The notes: generated by a model from the letters alone, not told the origin. Shown: positions 1-10,846, numbered from the stretch's first letter. The stretch is DNA of 64,000 bases from Mycobacterium decipiens (GCF_963853665.1 NZ_OY970459.1:4092001-4156000), one strand, 5' to 3'. Made by a program: numbers and translations.

Positions 1-730
1 TCAGGATCATTATCGGCAGCCCAAGAACCATCGCTGCCAGCGCCACCACCAGAACGGGCGCATCCAATGATGCGGAGCGCTGAATGAACCAGCCGTTCGA
101 GCGCAGCACGACCATGGTCGCGATCACTCCGATCGGGAGTGCGCTGGATAGGAACCACAGCAAAACGATGCGCGCAAACACCCCGGGTACCGCAAATCGC
201 GGCTCAAAATCCCGCGTGGCGGCGACCATGATCGGGCGCAGGGTGTGGTTCGTGAGCAGTAGACCGGTGCCCGCGGCGGCGGCACCGCCAAGCACCACAC
301 CCAGAGCAATGGGCACCAACAGCGCGGTTCCCCGATCGCGGTTCAATACGAGAAGGATTGCGCCGCACACGGCCCAGGCGGCCGCCAGGATGGCCGATTG
401 GCGGTCGACAAGTTTCATCGCGACGTCCTGTTGCGCCGGCTTCGGGTCATCCCAGGCGCAATACCAGCGCAGAGTGGGAGCAATACTCAGCACACCGCCC
501 ACCGCCACGGCCATAGTGCCCAGCACAACCAGCACTACCACCGTCACCGTGTTCTTCTCAACGAAGTCGACATTCGCCGCGGCGGACGTGTTCCCCCGGA
601 GCGGGACCAAGATTGCCGACGCACCGATGACAGCAAAAATGTAGGTCAGGGCGAGATCGGCCGCGTATTGGATCGACAACCTGCGGGCGCTCTTTCGATG
701 CTCGCCAGTGGCCTCTGGTGTCCTAGGCAC
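1..730 (-). CDS. Membrane-anchored adenylyl cyclase-like protein, N-terminal part (cut by window start)
   Basis: Reading the minus strand from a GTG at 730 gives an open frame of 243 codons that runs off the window. It holds six hydrophobic segments, separated by a short loop near APTLRWYCAWDD. A block beginning LRPIMVAATRDFEPRFAVPG closely resembles the region before TM5 in mycobacterial six-TM cyclases of the Rv1318c/Rv1319c/Rv1320c group. In that family the missing C-terminus carries a HAMP linker and a class III cyclase domain making cAMP. No catalytic residue is visible here, so the enzymatic call rests on N-terminal resemblance alone. The GTG start overlaps the stop codon of the upstream deacetylase gene (GTGCCTAG), which suggests translational coupling. 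H37Rv has no cyclase at this position, as far as I recall. Confidence 0.72.
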   Translation of the reverse strand, partial: MPRTPEATGEHRKSARRLSIQYAADLALTYIFAVIGASAILVPLRGNTSAAANVDFVEKNTVTVVVLVVLGTMAVAVGGVLSIAPTLRWYCAWDDPKPAQQDVAMKLVDRQSAILAAAWAVCGAILLVLNRDRGTALLVPIALGVVLGGAAAAGTGLLLTNHTLRPIMVAATRDFEPRFAVPGVFARIVLLWFLSSALPIGVIATMVVLRSNGWFIQRSASLDAPVLVVALAAMVLGLPIMIL

Positions 731-1598
731 CGTTGTTCGGCCCGCCCGAGTTCTGCCCGGGAATGTCGGTGATCGGGAAGTTGGGCATCGGCAGGGGCGA
801 CGGCGTGTTGGGCAACGGCGGAATCTCGCTGGCCGGGATGTCGTGGAGTTCGTTGACCGGTGGGCCGTTCTCCCGGCTGCCGTAGCTGGTACCTGGGGCC
901 CGCGGCCCAAGCAGTTCGCTGACCGTCACCAGGCGGTAGCCGTTGGCCTTGAGCACCGGGATGAACTGGTACACGAGGTCGACGGTGCTCGAGTAGGTGT
1001 CGTGGAACAGCACTACCGAACCCGGCTTGATCTGCGTCATCAGCAGGTGCCGCGTTGCCGCGGTGTTGGAGTCGTTGGCCCAGTCGAACGGAATGACATC
1101 CCAGAGGATTTCGGCTTGCCCCAACCTGCCGGCGACCTGACGTACCGCCTCGTTGGACAGCCCGCCGGCCGGACGGTACAAGGTCGGCGTGCGGCCGGTA
1201 GCGGCGGTAATCGCGTCGTTCGCCCTGGAAAACTGGCCGGCGATCGCGGCGGGCGGGATCGTCGTCATGTTGGGGTGTTCCCAGGTGTGGCTGCCGATCT
1301 CCATGCCCGCGTCGGCGATGCGCTTGGCACCGGCCGGATTGGCTGCGACTTTGTTGCCGATCAGGAAGAACGTGGCCTTGGCGTCGTCGTCCTTGAGGAT
1401 TTGCAGCAGCCGGTCGGTGTAGGGCCCTGGACCGTCGTCGAAGGTCAGCGCGACGCACTTGACCGCCGCACAGCTCAGGGCGTCGGCCCGCGTGACGCGG
1501 CCGGTAAGGGCGCCGACCACCAGCACCGCGGCGGCGACCACGACACCGAAGACCGTGCGCCAGTAGCGCCAGATCTGGTTGTCGGGTCGTTTCGGCAC
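723..1598 (-). CDS. Secreted/membrane polysaccharide deacetylase (Rv1096-like)
   Basis: A 291-residue NodB-family carbohydrate esterase 4. A signal anchor covers residues about 10-33. The catalytic domain shows TFDDGP (residues 52-57, catalytic and metal Asp), the zinc histidines in SHTWEH (104 and 108), RPAGG (142-146) and LFHD (His199). The family removes N-acetyl groups from peptidoglycan or related glycans outside the membrane, and the M. tuberculosis orthologue Rv1096 is described as a peptidoglycan deacetylase. The tail after residue 240 is Pro-rich and low complexity. It lies 86 bp downstream of phoH2, with a strong hairpin between them, and its stop overlaps the start of the cyclase-like gene. 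Confidence 0.9.
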   Translation of the reverse strand: MPKRPDNQIWRYWRTVFGVVVAAAVLVVGALTGRVTRADALSCAAVKCVALTFDDGPGPYTDRLLQILKDDDAKATFFLIGNKVAANPAGAKRIADAGMEIGSHTWEHPNMTTIPPAAIAGQFSRANDAITAATGRTPTLYRPAGGLSNEAVRQVAGRLGQAEILWDVIPFDWANDSNTAATRHLLMTQIKPGSVVLFHDTYSSTVDLVYQFIPVLKANGYRLVTVSELLGPRAPGTSYGSRENGPPVNELHDIPASEIPPLPNTPSPLPMPNFPITDIPGQNSGGPNNGA

Positions 1599-1610
1599 TC
1601 AGGAAGTTTA

Positions 1611-1676
1611 CCCGCGAGCAGACACAAAATCGCATGCGCGGGGCCCGCGCAGTGCGATTTTGTGTCTGCTCGCGGG
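1611..1676. terminator. Long perfect hairpin, copy A of a dispersed inverted repeat
   Basis: Two 24-nt arms (1611-1634 and 1653-1676) are exact reverse complements. Their core is GCGAGCAGACACAAAATCGC. The 18-nt spacer is itself almost self-complementary, so the stem can extend to about 30 bp. It lies 8 bp beyond the phoH2 stop codon. A related hairpin is found at 38347-38406, also just 3' of a stop codon. Position and structure suit a U-tract-free mycobacterial terminator; a small mobile palindrome is the alternative. Confidence 0.6.
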
Positions 1677-1684
1677 AGGCGCAC

Positions 1685-2986
1685 TCAGTGCGGGCCGGCG
1701 ATCTCCTCGAGCATCTCGGTGACCAGCGCGGCGATCGGCGAGCGTTCACTGCGCAGCAGCGTGATGTGCGCGAACAGCGGATGCCCTTTGAGCTTCTCGA
1801 TAACCGCGGCGACCCCGTCATGGCGGCCGACCCGCAGGTTGTCGCGCTGTGCGATGTCGTGGGTCAAGACCACCCGGGAGCCGGTCCCCAACCGGGACAG
1901 CACGGTCAGCAGCACGTTGCGCTCCAATGACTGTGCCTCGTCGACGATGACGAACGAATCATGCAACGAGCGGCCCCGGATGTGGGTCAGCGGCAGCACC
2001 TCGAGCATGCCGCGGGAAAGCACTTCCTCAAGCACCGCCGGGCTGGCCAACCCTTCGAGGGTGTCGAAGACGGCTTGCGCCCAGGGACCCATCTTCTCGC
2101 TCTCACTGCCGGGCAGATAGCCCAGCTCCTGGCCGCCGACCGCATACAGCGGGCGAAAGACCACCACCTTGCGGTGGGTGCGACGCTCCAGTACGGCTTC
2201 CAGACCCGCACACAACGCCAGCGCAGACTTGCCGGTGCCAGCTTTACCGCCAAGCGAGACGATGCCCACTGACTCGTCGAGCAACAGGTCCAGCGCCACT
2301 CGCTGCTCGGCGGAGCGGCCACGCAGACCGAACACCTCACGATCACCGCGGACCAGCTGCACACGTTTGTGCGCAGTGACCCGGCCCAGCGCGTGGGAAC
2401 TGCCGCCCAGCAGCCGAATCCCGGTGTGGCAGGGTAGGTCCCGGGCTTCGGCCAGGTCGACCTCGCCATCGGCGAACAGCGCGTCGATATCCGAGGCAGC
2501 GGTCTCGATCTCGTGCATACCCGACCACCCGGAGGCGATAACGTCCTGCGCGTGGTACTCGTCGGCGGCCAGCCCCACCGCGGCCGCTTTGACACGAAGC
2601 GGAATGTCCTTGCTGACCAACGTAACTCGCCGGCCCTCGGCGGCGAGATTGGCCGCGCAACTCAAGATCCGCGAGTCGTTACTGTCGGTGCGAAAGCCTG
2701 CCGGCAGCACCGCCGGGTCGGTGTGATTGAGTTCGACGTGCAGCGTACCGCCTTGGGTGCCAACCGGAATCGGCTGATCCAGCCGTCCGTGTTCCAGCCG
2801 CAGGTCGTCGAACAATCGCAATGCCTGGCGGGCGAACCATCCCAGCTCGTGGTGGTGGCGTTTGGCCTCCAACTCACTGATTACCACCAGCGGAACCACC
2901 ACATCGTGTTCGGCGAACCGACTGCACGCCCACGGGTCGGACAGCAGCACGGAGGTGTCGAGCACGTAGGTCCGGGTATCGGTCAC
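1685..2986 (-). CDS. phoH2: PhoH2, PIN-domain ribonuclease fused to PhoH ATPase/RNA helicase
   Basis: 433 residues from a GTG, the length of M. tuberculosis PhoH2; the start is preceded by GAGGAG about 7 nt upstream. The N-terminal PIN domain shows the acidic set D10, E38, D104 and D127 expected for a metal-dependent RNase. The C-terminal PhoH ATPase has Walker [10 protein letters not shown] (246-254) and a Walker B VDEAQ. In characterised mycobacterial homologues the protein unwinds and cleaves RNA. The same frame is open for 24 codons further upstream, but family length favours this start. An overlapping small ORF upstream (2874-3131) could be the antitoxin-like phoAT partner; see findings. 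Confidence 0.92.
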   Translation of the reverse strand: MTDTRTYVLDTSVLLSDPWACSRFAEHDVVVPLVVISELEAKRHHHELGWFARQALRLFDDLRLEHGRLDQPIPVGTQGGTLHVELNHTDPAVLPAGFRTDSNDSRILSCAANLAAEGRRVTLVSKDIPLRVKAAAVGLAADEYHAQDVIASGWSGMHEIETAASDIDALFADGEVDLAEARDLPCHTGIRLLGGSSHALGRVTAHKRVQLVRGDREVFGLRGRSAEQRVALDLLLDESVGIVSLGGKAGTGKSALALCAGLEAVLERRTHRKVVVFRPLYAVGGQELGYLPGSESEKMGPWAQAVFDTLEGLASPAVLEEVLSRGMLEVLPLTHIRGRSLHDSFVIVDEAQSLERNVLLTVLSRLGTGSRVVLTHDIAQRDNLRVGRHDGVAAVIEKLKGHPLFAHITLLRSERSPIAALVTEMLEEIAGPH

Positions 2987-3197
2987 GGAGCGCTCCTCGA
3001 GTAAGGGCTTGATTGCCCGCGCGGACCCACACAGGCACGTCGACGGTGGCCGCAGCACCAGGACCCGGGCCGGTCCTGCCGTAGTCGTGACGGGAGGTGC
3101 CGCCCTGGCAGCAGAGCATATCGCTGGCCATCGAGTGCGACGCTACTCCGCCGGCAGCATCCCCGCAGGGCAGGCGCGCCGACGGGGAAAACGCGAC

Positions 3198-4025
3198 TTA
3201 CTTCGTGACGAACTGCTGCAGCCGGGGCTCATCGGCCAACCCCCAAGCCACGATGCGGTCGGAGATCACCTGCCGCAGCTGTGGCGCGCCGAAAATGCCG
3301 GCGTCTGCCACGTTCTGCAGCTTGTCCCGGTAGGCGTCGATTTCGGCACCGACGACGCCGAGGTCGGCCGCGCGCGCGGCAATCGCCGTGATCGTCTCGT
3401 CGCGCGTGTGGCCGAGGCAGTGCGTGACCAGGTTGGCGAAGAACTCCTCATGACGTGCTTCGTCCCTGGCGATGCGGTCGATGAGTCCGGCCAGGATCGG
3501 CTCCTCGATCTGCGCGGCCAGGTTGCTGCAGAAGACGGCACAGGAGCGCTCGAAGAGCGCCATGAACACCAGGGTTTCCACCTGCGTTTGTTTGTCGGCG
3601 CGGTAGCCCTTCATCACGTATTGGACTCGAACGTCCTCGTTGGCGACCGGGTCGACTTCCCGGGTCACCACGAGATATTCGCGCAGCGCAATAGCGTGCA
3701 GGTGTTCCTCGGCGGTCCACCGGCCGAGCCAGCGACCCCACCACGCCTCGAGAATGAAGTGTTCGACCAGCTCACGGTGGTGGCCGGCCAGGTTGTCCTT
3801 GAGAATCAGCAGGATCTCGCATGCGTCCGTGATGGACCTGGGCAGCGTCACCTGGGACGGATCCCAATCACGTCCGCCCAGGAATGCGAAGTTCTCGCCC
3901 CGGTCGAACGGCACGTAGTCGTGGGCGAACCAGAGATCCTCGGTGTCGAGGTGACGAGTCATGTTCGCTTCGACCACGGGCTCGAGTTCGAGGGTCAGTG
4001 CATTAGCTACAGGTTTCTGTGCCAT
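3198..4025 (-). CDS. desA2: DesA2, acyl-ACP desaturase-like diiron protein
   Basis: 275 residues, identical in length to M. tuberculosis DesA2 and near-identical in sequence as recalled. The ferritin-like helical bundle has diiron ligand motifs EEHLH (about 113-117) and DEARHEEF (about 189-196). The family introduces double bonds into acyl chains carried on ACP, and DesA2 is tied to mycolic acid biosynthesis in mycobacteria. The ATG at 4025 was chosen over an in-frame start 8 codons upstream because it gives the family length and the MAQKPVA N-terminus. A 210-bp spacer separates it from phoH2. Confidence 0.93.
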   Translation of the reverse strand: MAQKPVANALTLELEPVVEANMTRHLDTEDLWFAHDYVPFDRGENFAFLGGRDWDPSQVTLPRSITDACEILLILKDNLAGHHRELVEHFILEAWWGRWLGRWTAEEHLHAIALREYLVVTREVDPVANEDVRVQYVMKGYRADKQTQVETLVFMALFERSCAVFCSNLAAQIEEPILAGLIDRIARDEARHEEFFANLVTHCLGHTRDETITAIAARAADLGVVGAEIDAYRDKLQNVADAGIFGAPQLRQVISDRIVAWGLADEPRLQQFVTK

Positions 4026-4093
4026 GCAGTAACTGTAACCCGCATACACAGGTTCTATGAAATTGGCGCGCGCCGCAGCACCGGGCCAATTGG

Positions 4094-5374
4094 CTAGTGG
4101 CCGACCAGGCTCCAGTCCTCCAGACCCTCATAGAGGGGGAACTCCCTGGCCAGCCGGGTCACCCGCTGCCGTAGTGCGGACACGTCAGCAGAGCTGCCCG
4201 CTGCAAGGGCGGTGGCGATTACATCGGCGACCTCGGTGAATTCGGCGTCACCGAACCCGCGGGTGGCTAGCGCGGGGGTCCCCACCCGCAGGCCCGAGGT
4301 CACCATGGGCGGCCGCGGATCATTGGGCACCGCGTTGCGGTTGACCGTAATACCGGCCTCATGCAGCAGGTCCTCGGCAGCCTGGCCGTCGAGCGGAGAG
4401 TTGCGCAGGTCAACCAGCACCAGGTGGACGTCGGTGCCGCCGCTGACCACGGACACCCCGGCCGCTGCGACGTCGGGAGCCATCAGCCGATCGGCGATGA
4501 TCCGCGCGCCGGACAGCGTGCGCCGCTGCCGGTCGGCAAATTCGAGTGTGGCGGCGATCTTCAGCGCGACCGCCTTGCCCGCGATGACATGCATGAGCGG
4601 ACCGCCCTGCTGACCGGGGAACACCGCCGAGTTGATGGCCTTGGCGTACTCCTGCTTGCCCACGATCAGGCCGGACCGGCCCCCGCCGAGCGTCTTGTGC
4701 ACCGTGGTGGAGACCACGTCCGCGTGCGGCACCGGCGACGGGTGCAACCCCGCGGCGACCAGGCCCGCGAAATGGGCCATGTCCACCAGCAACCTGGCAC
4801 CGACCTCGTCGGCGATCGACCGGAACGCCGCGAAATCGAGCACCCGCGGGTAGGCCGACCAGCCGGCGATGATCACCTTCGGGCGGAATTCGAGCGCCTT
4901 GGCGCGCACGACGTCCATGTCGATCAGATGTGTCGTCGGGTCGACGCCGTAGAAGTCGTTCTCGTACAGCTTGCCGGAGAAGTTCAGCCGCATGCCGTGG
5001 GTCAGGTGACCGCCATTGGCGAGGTCCAAGCCCAGCAACCGGTCGCCCGGGGACATGAGCGCATGCAGCACCGCGGCGTTGGCCTGAGCGCCCGAATGGG
5101 GTTGCACGTTGGCGAATTCGGCGCCGAACAGCGCCTTGGCCCGATCGCGAGCGATGTTTTCCACCACGTCGACGTGCTCGCAACCGCCGTAGTAGCGCCG
5201 GCCGGGCAGGCCCTCGGCGTACTTGTTGGTCAACACGCTGCCCTGGGCCTGTAACACCGCGCGCGGCGCGAAGTTCTCCGAGGCGATCATCTCCAGGGTG
5301 TCCCGTTGCCGGCCAAGCTCCTTGCCCAACAACTCGGCGATATCGGGGTCGACCTCGGCGAGCGGGGCGGACAT
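4094..5374 (-). CDS. glyA1: Serine hydroxymethyltransferase
   Basis: 426 residues, full length for SHMT. The PLP lysine is K227 in [13 protein letters not shown], preceded by the cofactor-binding Asp/His of VDMAHFAGL (about 198-206). The enzyme interconverts serine plus tetrahydrofolate with glycine plus 5,10-methylene-THF in the cytosol. The start at [10 protein letters not shown] follows the M. tuberculosis protein; a further 12 in-frame codons exist upstream. It is divergent from coaA. Glycine and methylene-THF are also products of the betaine operon at 43.8-48.6 kb, so the two could meet metabolically. Confidence 0.96.
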   Translation of the reverse strand: MSAPLAEVDPDIAELLGKELGRQRDTLEMIASENFAPRAVLQAQGSVLTNKYAEGLPGRRYYGGCEHVDVVENIARDRAKALFGAEFANVQPHSGAQANAAVLHALMSPGDRLLGLDLANGGHLTHGMRLNFSGKLYENDFYGVDPTTHLIDMDVVRAKALEFRPKVIIAGWSAYPRVLDFAAFRSIADEVGARLLVDMAHFAGLVAAGLHPSPVPHADVVSTTVHKTLGGGRSGLIVGKQEYAKAINSAVFPGQQGGPLMHVIAGKAVALKIAATLEFADRQRRTLSGARIIADRLMAPDVAAAGVSVVSGGTDVHLVLVDLRNSPLDGQAAEDLLHEAGITVNRNAVPNDPRPPMVTSGLRVGTPALATRGFGDAEFTEVADVIATALAAGSSADVSALRQRVTRLAREFPLYEGLEDWSLVGH

Positions 5375-5499
5375 GACAGAGGTAGTGCGAGCGTCAGGTG
5401 CAGCAGTCACGGCCGCCAGTGTATCCAGCAGTGCTGGGCAAGCGCTGGTCTGCGCACACGCGCGGTGATGCCCCAGCCGTCACACGGGACGGGCCGTAA

Positions 5500-6495
<996 letters not shown>

Positions 6496-6518
6496 TCTTT
6501 GGCCATCGGACGGCCGAC

Positions 6519-6554
6519 GCGGGGCGCCGCTACCTGGGTAGCGTGACGCCCCGC
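6519..6554. terminator. Hairpin between convergent coaA and DUF4383 gene
   Basis: GCGGGGCG pairs with CGCCCCGC, and inside it CGCTACC pairs with GGTAGCG around a TG loop. It sits 24 bp after the coaA stop and 15 bp before the end of the opposing gene, so it could stop transcription from both sides. Confidence 0.5.
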
Positions 6555-6569
6555 TCGGCGGGAGGGGAG

Positions 6570-7001
6570 TTACGCCGCCAGGCGGCGCACTCCGAGGTAC
6601 TGCAGACCGGCGAACGCCGCGGTGAACACACCACTGGCCAGCGTCGCGGCGACCCCTGCCGCGGTCATCGGGACCAGTTCAGCGGCGACGATCGCGGCCA
6701 CGGTGTAGACGATGTTTCCGGCGATGACGGCGATCCCGGCGCGACGCAAGTTCGGCAACGCGGCAAGGCTGAACACCGCCAGGCCGTAGAGCACGAAGAA
6801 GGCGCCGATGCTGTACTCCTGGCCGGACGTCAGGCCAGTCAGCGACGAGATCGGGTCGGCCGCGACGGCAACGATCAGACCCATCAGGCCGGTCAGGGTG
6901 GCGTCGGCACGCATTGCGAAACGCAGCAGCGAGTCCGTCGAGTCGTACAGGGGCTTGGTCTCGTACCCGGGCTTGGTTGAGGTGCCAGGTATAGCGGTCA
7001 T
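6570..7001 (-). CDS. Four-TM DUF4383 membrane protein
   Basis: 143 residues from an ATG with GAGGAG 7 nt upstream; the frame is open further upstream but lacks a better signal. The sequence has four hydrophobic helices: about residues 35-50, 60-80, 92-112 and 117-135. A short polar N-terminus carries GTSTKPGYETKPLYDS. The pattern of four TM segments with RxxADATLTG resembles actinobacterial DUF4383 proteins. No function is established for that family. In H37Rv the interval between coaA and Rv1086 instead carries PE, celA2 and PE_PGRS22 genes, so this segment is rearranged between species. Confidence 0.6.
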   Translation of the reverse strand: MTAIPGTSTKPGYETKPLYDSTDSLLRFAMRADATLTGLMGLIVAVAADPISSLTGLTSGQEYSIGAFFVLYGLAVFSLAALPNLRRAGIAVIAGNIVYTVAAIVAAELVPMTAAGVAATLASGVFTAAFAGLQYLGVRRLAA

Positions 7002-7115
7002 GTCGTTACTCCTCGTCGAGTTGGTCGAATAGGTCTGAGCGTGCCGTGGAAGCACTGCCAGATCGACGCATGGCACTGCCAACCGCTGCCACTCCGGCAG
7101 ACGAAAACCGACGCG

Positions 7116-8486
7116 CTAGTCGCTGGGGACCCCGACGCGCCCGCGCAGATCGGCGGCGATGAGCCGGGCCGCGGCGTTCTGCCAGTTGTGCAACGAGCGC
7201 TGCGGAACCTCGGTGACCAGCCACTGCCAGGCCTGCCGGGCGGTGGGATCCAAACCCGACGCGGTGGCGTTCTGCGCGTATGCCCGCACGCCGACGACGT
7301 ACGGGAAATACAGCGAGTTGTAGTAGCGCCACTGCTCGGTGGTTCCGAAATCGCCGCCGTCGCGCGGCTTGAGCCGCCCGATGCCGTCGGCCAGTACGGC
7401 TTTGAGCTCATTGGCCCGCTCCAGCGGGTGATCGGGTGCGCCCCGCGCGGCCAAGCGCTCGTCGATCACCGGCAGGGCGGTTAGTGGGCTGGCGACCAGC
7501 TTGGTCAGGTCGCCGTAGTGCCCCAGCGCCCGGCGGGTGAGCCTGACGAAGGTGTCGTCGTCAACGTCGTCAAGCGGATTGTCCGACCGCAGCGGTAACG
7601 CCGCCCCGGTTTGCCGCAGCGCGGCGCGGTCAGCACGCAGGCTGGGCGATCTGGAAAACGCCACCCGGTCCAGAATCCCGGCCAGCGGATCGGCCAGCAC
7701 CTGCACCGTGATCGCCACCGCGAGGCTGGTGAACAGCAGCACCGTCAACGCGGTCTGCGCGCTGGGCTCACTTCGGGTGAGGGCAAGACCGATCAGCACC
7801 TGCCCGCCGAACAACACCGCCACGGCCATCGAGCCGGCGAACGAACGCAGCATGTCGGCGCGTAGCGCCTGGCCCTCGTCGAAGGCGTCCCATAGCGCTA
7901 CCGCCACACCGAGCAGCAGCACATCCAAACCCGTCGACGCCAGCGCCAGCCAGCTGGGCACCAGGCCCAGCGGAATGATCAGGATGGCATTGCCCAGGGC
8001 GAAGAACAGCGTCGCGACAACCACCACGCCGGCTACGGGCACCGGCTGGCTCGGCCGCACCAGTGCGACGACCATAGCGCCGAGCGTGGACGCCGAGATC
8101 ACCGCGAACATCAGCAGGTGCCCCGGCCGCAGCGGACCGTCGACGCTGCCGGCCAGCGCCGCGCCGAACAGAGCCACCGCGCCGACCCCGCTGACCAGCA
8201 AGAGCTCACCGGTGCGGGCCCGCCAGCTATCGCACGGCCGGGACAGCTCGACGAGCACCGCGAACCACGCCACGCCGGGGACGGCGACCAAATAGATCTC
8301 GACCTGGCTGAGCAGGTCAGCGTGCGCGACGCTGGTAGTCCGCACCGCGTCCAGCCCAACCACCAGCGCGAAACCACCGAGTCCGATCGCCGCCAACGCG
8401 AGCACCGGCTTGCGCGGATCACGAGCCAGTAGGTACAGCCCCAACCAGCCGCTCAGCGTGAACACCAGCGCCGACAGCGCAGCCAT
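7116..8486 (-). CDS. Polytopic membrane protein with soluble C-terminal domain, unknown function
   Basis: 456 residues not assigned to a family. Residues 1 to about 275 hold eight or more hydrophobic segments. The layout, a seven-TM-like N-terminus ending in [25 protein letters not shown], recalls the sensing region of actinobacterial membrane kinases, but no kinase motif follows. The soluble C-terminal 170 residues include [22 protein letters not shown] and a Trp-rich stretch [20 protein letters not shown]. It has no co-directional close partner (114 bp to the DUF4383 gene). Its N-terminal codons lie just beyond the wrecked PE_PGRS gene. Confidence 0.6.
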   Translation of the reverse strand: MAALSALVFTLSGWLGLYLLARDPRKPVLALAAIGLGGFALVVGLDAVRTTSVAHADLLSQVEIYLVAVPGVAWFAVLVELSRPCDSWRARTGELLLVSGVGAVALFGAALAGSVDGPLRPGHLLMFAVISASTLGAMVVALVRPSQPVPVAGVVVVATLFFALGNAILIIPLGLVPSWLALASTGLDVLLLGVAVALWDAFDEGQALRADMLRSFAGSMAVAVLFGGQVLIGLALTRSEPSAQTALTVLLFTSLAVAITVQVLADPLAGILDRVAFSRSPSLRADRAALRQTGAALPLRSDNPLDDVDDDTFVRLTRRALGHYGDLTKLVASPLTALPVIDERLAARGAPDHPLERANELKAVLADGIGRLKPRDGGDFGTTEQWRYYNSLYFPYVVGVRAYAQNATASGLDPTARQAWQWLVTEVPQRSLHNWQNAAARLIAADLRGRVGVPSD

Positions 8487-8496
8487 GTGTCCAGTG

Positions 8497-8916
8497 TGGC
8501 ACGGGGTTGCGGGCGTTAGCGCTACCGTGCGCCCCGAGCAGACCAGACAGCGACCCGCCCTTGCCGCCTAGCGCGCCGTTGCCGCCGTTGCCGATCAGCG
8601 GGCGCCCCAACAGCGCCTGGGTGGGTGCGTTGACAATCGCCAGCACATCCTGCTGCACGCTCTGCGCCGTCGAAACGTTGATTGCTTCGGCAGCCGCATA
8701 GGACCCAATCGCGTTGGTCAAAGCCTGCACGAACTGCTCCCGAAACGCCGACAGCTGTGCGCCCACCGCCTGATAGGCCTGCCGTGCGTTCCGAACAGTG
8801 CCGCGATTGACCCCGACACCTCATCGGCGCCCGCGGCCAGCACCGCCGTCGTCGGGGCCAACGCCGAAGCGGCCGCGCGCAACGAGTGCCTGCGGCGCGG
8901 CGATTACAAACGACAT
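8497..8916 (-). pseudogene. Degenerate PE_PGRS gene (position of PE_PGRS21/Rv1087)
   Basis: The remnant begins with ATG and MSFVIAAPQALVA at 8916, typical of a PE domain, then leaves frame after 12 codons. The rest of the domain survives in pieces: [27 protein letters not shown] in a second frame, then [17 protein letters not shown] in a third. About 25 residues of the expected PE domain between the first two pieces are missing. Only two PGRS units ([13 protein letters not shown]) remain before the sequence meets the neighbouring gene. At least two frame disruptions plus loss of the PGRS part make expression of a PE_PGRS protein impossible. It lies next to the Rv1086 homologue, as PE_PGRS21 does in H37Rv. 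Confidence 0.8.
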
Positions 8917-9118
8917 CACGTTCCTCCGATCAGCCCAGCATGGGGTGATCCCGTCAGGGTGATCGGATGGTGTAGCCATCGCGCGCGGCATCTACCGGTT
9001 TTCTGGGGGCACTGTGCACACCATCCGAGCGGGAAATGTGCACTCCGCACGACGCGAAACATGCAGCTCAGCTATGGCGGTCAAGCGTGGCGATCGGCTG
9101 TGCAGCCCCGCGCCGGAT

Positions 9119-9907
9119 TCACCTGCCGTACCGGCGGTGCCGCGCACTGTAGTCGCGCAGCGCGCGCAGAAAGTCAACCCGCCGAAACGCCGGCCAGTGC
9201 GCCTCGGTGAACCACATCTCCGAGTAGGCGCTCTGCCACAGCAAAAACCCGGACAAACGCTGCTCCCCGGAGGTCCGGATCACCAAGTCGGGGTCGGGTT
9301 GACCAGAGGTGTAGAGGTTTTCGGAGATGCCCTCGGTGGTCACCGCGTCCACGAGCTCCTCGGCAGTCGCGCCGTTGGCTAGTTGCTTACCCAACAACGA
9401 CCGCACCGCGTCGACAATCTCCCGGCGGCCGCCATAGCCCACAGCGACGTTGACGTGGAACGATGCCGCCTCCGGCGTGGATTCCACGGCACCACGCAGC
9501 CGACGGGCGGGTTCCTCACCAATCAACCCCAGATCCCCGACCGTCCGCACACTCCAGCGGTTGGCCGGTGCGCAAATCTCCTCGACGACATCGGTGATGA
9601 TCTCGATCAGTGCAGTGAGCTCGTCGGGGTCGCGTTGCAAGTTTTCGGTGGAGAGCAGGTAGACGGTGGTCATCTCGATGCCGGCTTCCTGGCACCACCG
9701 CAGCATCTCGGCGATCTTGGCGGCACCCATCCGGTAGCCGTAGCTAACGTCGTCGTAGCCCGCGTCGCGCGCCCACCGCCGGTTCCCGTCGCACAGCACC
9801 GCGATGTGCCGGGGCAGTTCGGATTTCGAGGAGGCTAGGCCCTGCCGCAGGCGCAGCTCGTAAAGCCGGTACAACGGTTCTTTGAGCCGTGGCGGGATGA
9901 TCTCCAC
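9119..9907 (-). CDS. Short-chain Z-isoprenyl diphosphate synthase (Rv1086-like)
   Basis: 262 residues, matching M. tuberculosis Rv1086, a characterised (2Z,6E)-farnesyl diphosphate synthase. The cis-prenyltransferase signature LCDGNRRWA places the catalytic Asp at residue 40. [20 protein letters not shown] is the C-terminal substrate-binding block. It condenses isopentenyl diphosphate with geranyl diphosphate on the route to decaprenyl phosphate, the lipid carrier for arabinan and peptidoglycan synthesis. The GTG at 9907 follows the M. tuberculosis protein; an ATG two codons upstream (9913) is an equal alternative because neither has a clear ribosome binding site. It is divergent from the hemolysin III gene. 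Confidence 0.92.
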   Translation of the reverse strand: MEIIPPRLKEPLYRLYELRLRQGLASSKSELPRHIAVLCDGNRRWARDAGYDDVSYGYRMGAAKIAEMLRWCQEAGIEMTTVYLLSTENLQRDPDELTALIEIITDVVEEICAPANRWSVRTVGDLGLIGEEPARRLRGAVESTPEAASFHVNVAVGYGGRREIVDAVRSLLGKQLANGATAEELVDAVTTEGISENLYTSGQPDPDLVIRTSGEQRLSGFLLWQSAYSEMWFTEAHWPAFRRVDFLRALRDYSARHRRYGR

Positions 9908-10053
9908 GAACATCAACACTACTTGTGATCGGGCCCAGATTCCGGCTTGAAATGCCGGCAATCTCACCTCGAGTCAGATGCCCGTCGGCTACCCAACCCG
10001 ACTACTGTGATCGACGACAACCACGGCAAGTCCAAGACGAGGCAACGAGGGAA

Positions 10054-10794
10054 ATGAGCGGCCAGGCCGGCACAGCCACCAACGCGGAGCCCGAATCACC
10101 CGGGCTGACGCCGTCCGATGCTGCCCACCAGATCGTCGAGGGCGTCGCCCGAGTTCTGACCAAGCCCCGCTTTCGCGGCTGGATTCATGTGTATTCCGCG
10201 GGGACCGCCGTCGTCGCGGGTGCGTCACTGGTTGCGGTGTCATGGGCGCTGGCATCCACCGAGGCCGGCCTGGCGACGCTGGCCTACACCGCGGCCACGG
10301 TGGTGATGTTCACCGTCAGCGCCACCTACCACCGCGTCCACTGGAAGTCCCCGACCGCCCGGAAGTGGATGAAGCGGGCGGATCATTCGATGATCTTCGT
10401 GTTCATCGCCGGCAGCTACACACCGTTCGCGCTGCTGGCCCTGCCCGGACACGCCGGGCGAGTGGTCTTGTCGATCGTATGGGGCGGCGCGCTGGCCGGC
10501 ATCGTGCTGAAGATGTGCTGGCCGTCGGCGCCGCGCTGGGTAGGCGTGCCGCTCTATATTCTGCTGGGCTGGGTGGCGGTCTGGTACACCGGCACCATCC
10601 TGCACAACGCCGGGGTGGCCGCGACGGTGCTGCTGTTCGTCGGCGGCGCCCTATACAGCATCGGCGGCATTCTCTACGCGTTACGCTGGCCCGACCCGTG
10701 GCCGTCGACATTCGGCTTTCACGAGTTCTTCCACGCCTGCACCGCGATCGCGGCGATCTGCCACTACATCGCCATGTGGTTCGTGGTGTTCTGA
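10054..10794 (+). CDS. Hemolysin III/PAQR-family membrane protein
   Basis: 246 residues from an ATG preceded by GAGGGAA; the upstream in-frame extension overlaps the divergent synthase gene and is rejected. Seven hydrophobic segments follow a 30-residue polar N-terminus. The family marker YHR in [11 protein letters not shown] and the C-terminal [16 protein letters not shown] supply the conserved histidines that form the zinc site in PAQR-like proteins. The homologue is Rv1085c. Despite the name, no haemolytic role is established for mycobacterial members. Confidence 0.85.
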   Translation: MSGQAGTATNAEPESPGLTPSDAAHQIVEGVARVLTKPRFRGWIHVYSAGTAVVAGASLVAVSWALASTEAGLATLAYTAATVVMFTVSATYHRVHWKSPTARKWMKRADHSMIFVFIAGSYTPFALLALPGHAGRVVLSIVWGGALAGIVLKMCWPSAPRWVGVPLYILLGWVAVWYTGTILHNAGVAATVLLFVGGALYSIGGILYALRWPDPWPSTFGFHEFFHACTAIAAICHYIAMWFVVF

Positions 10795-10846
10795 GCCGCC
10801 CGCCGGGCGAGCGTCCCGCTGGGCGCGTGACCGACCGGACGCCAAG

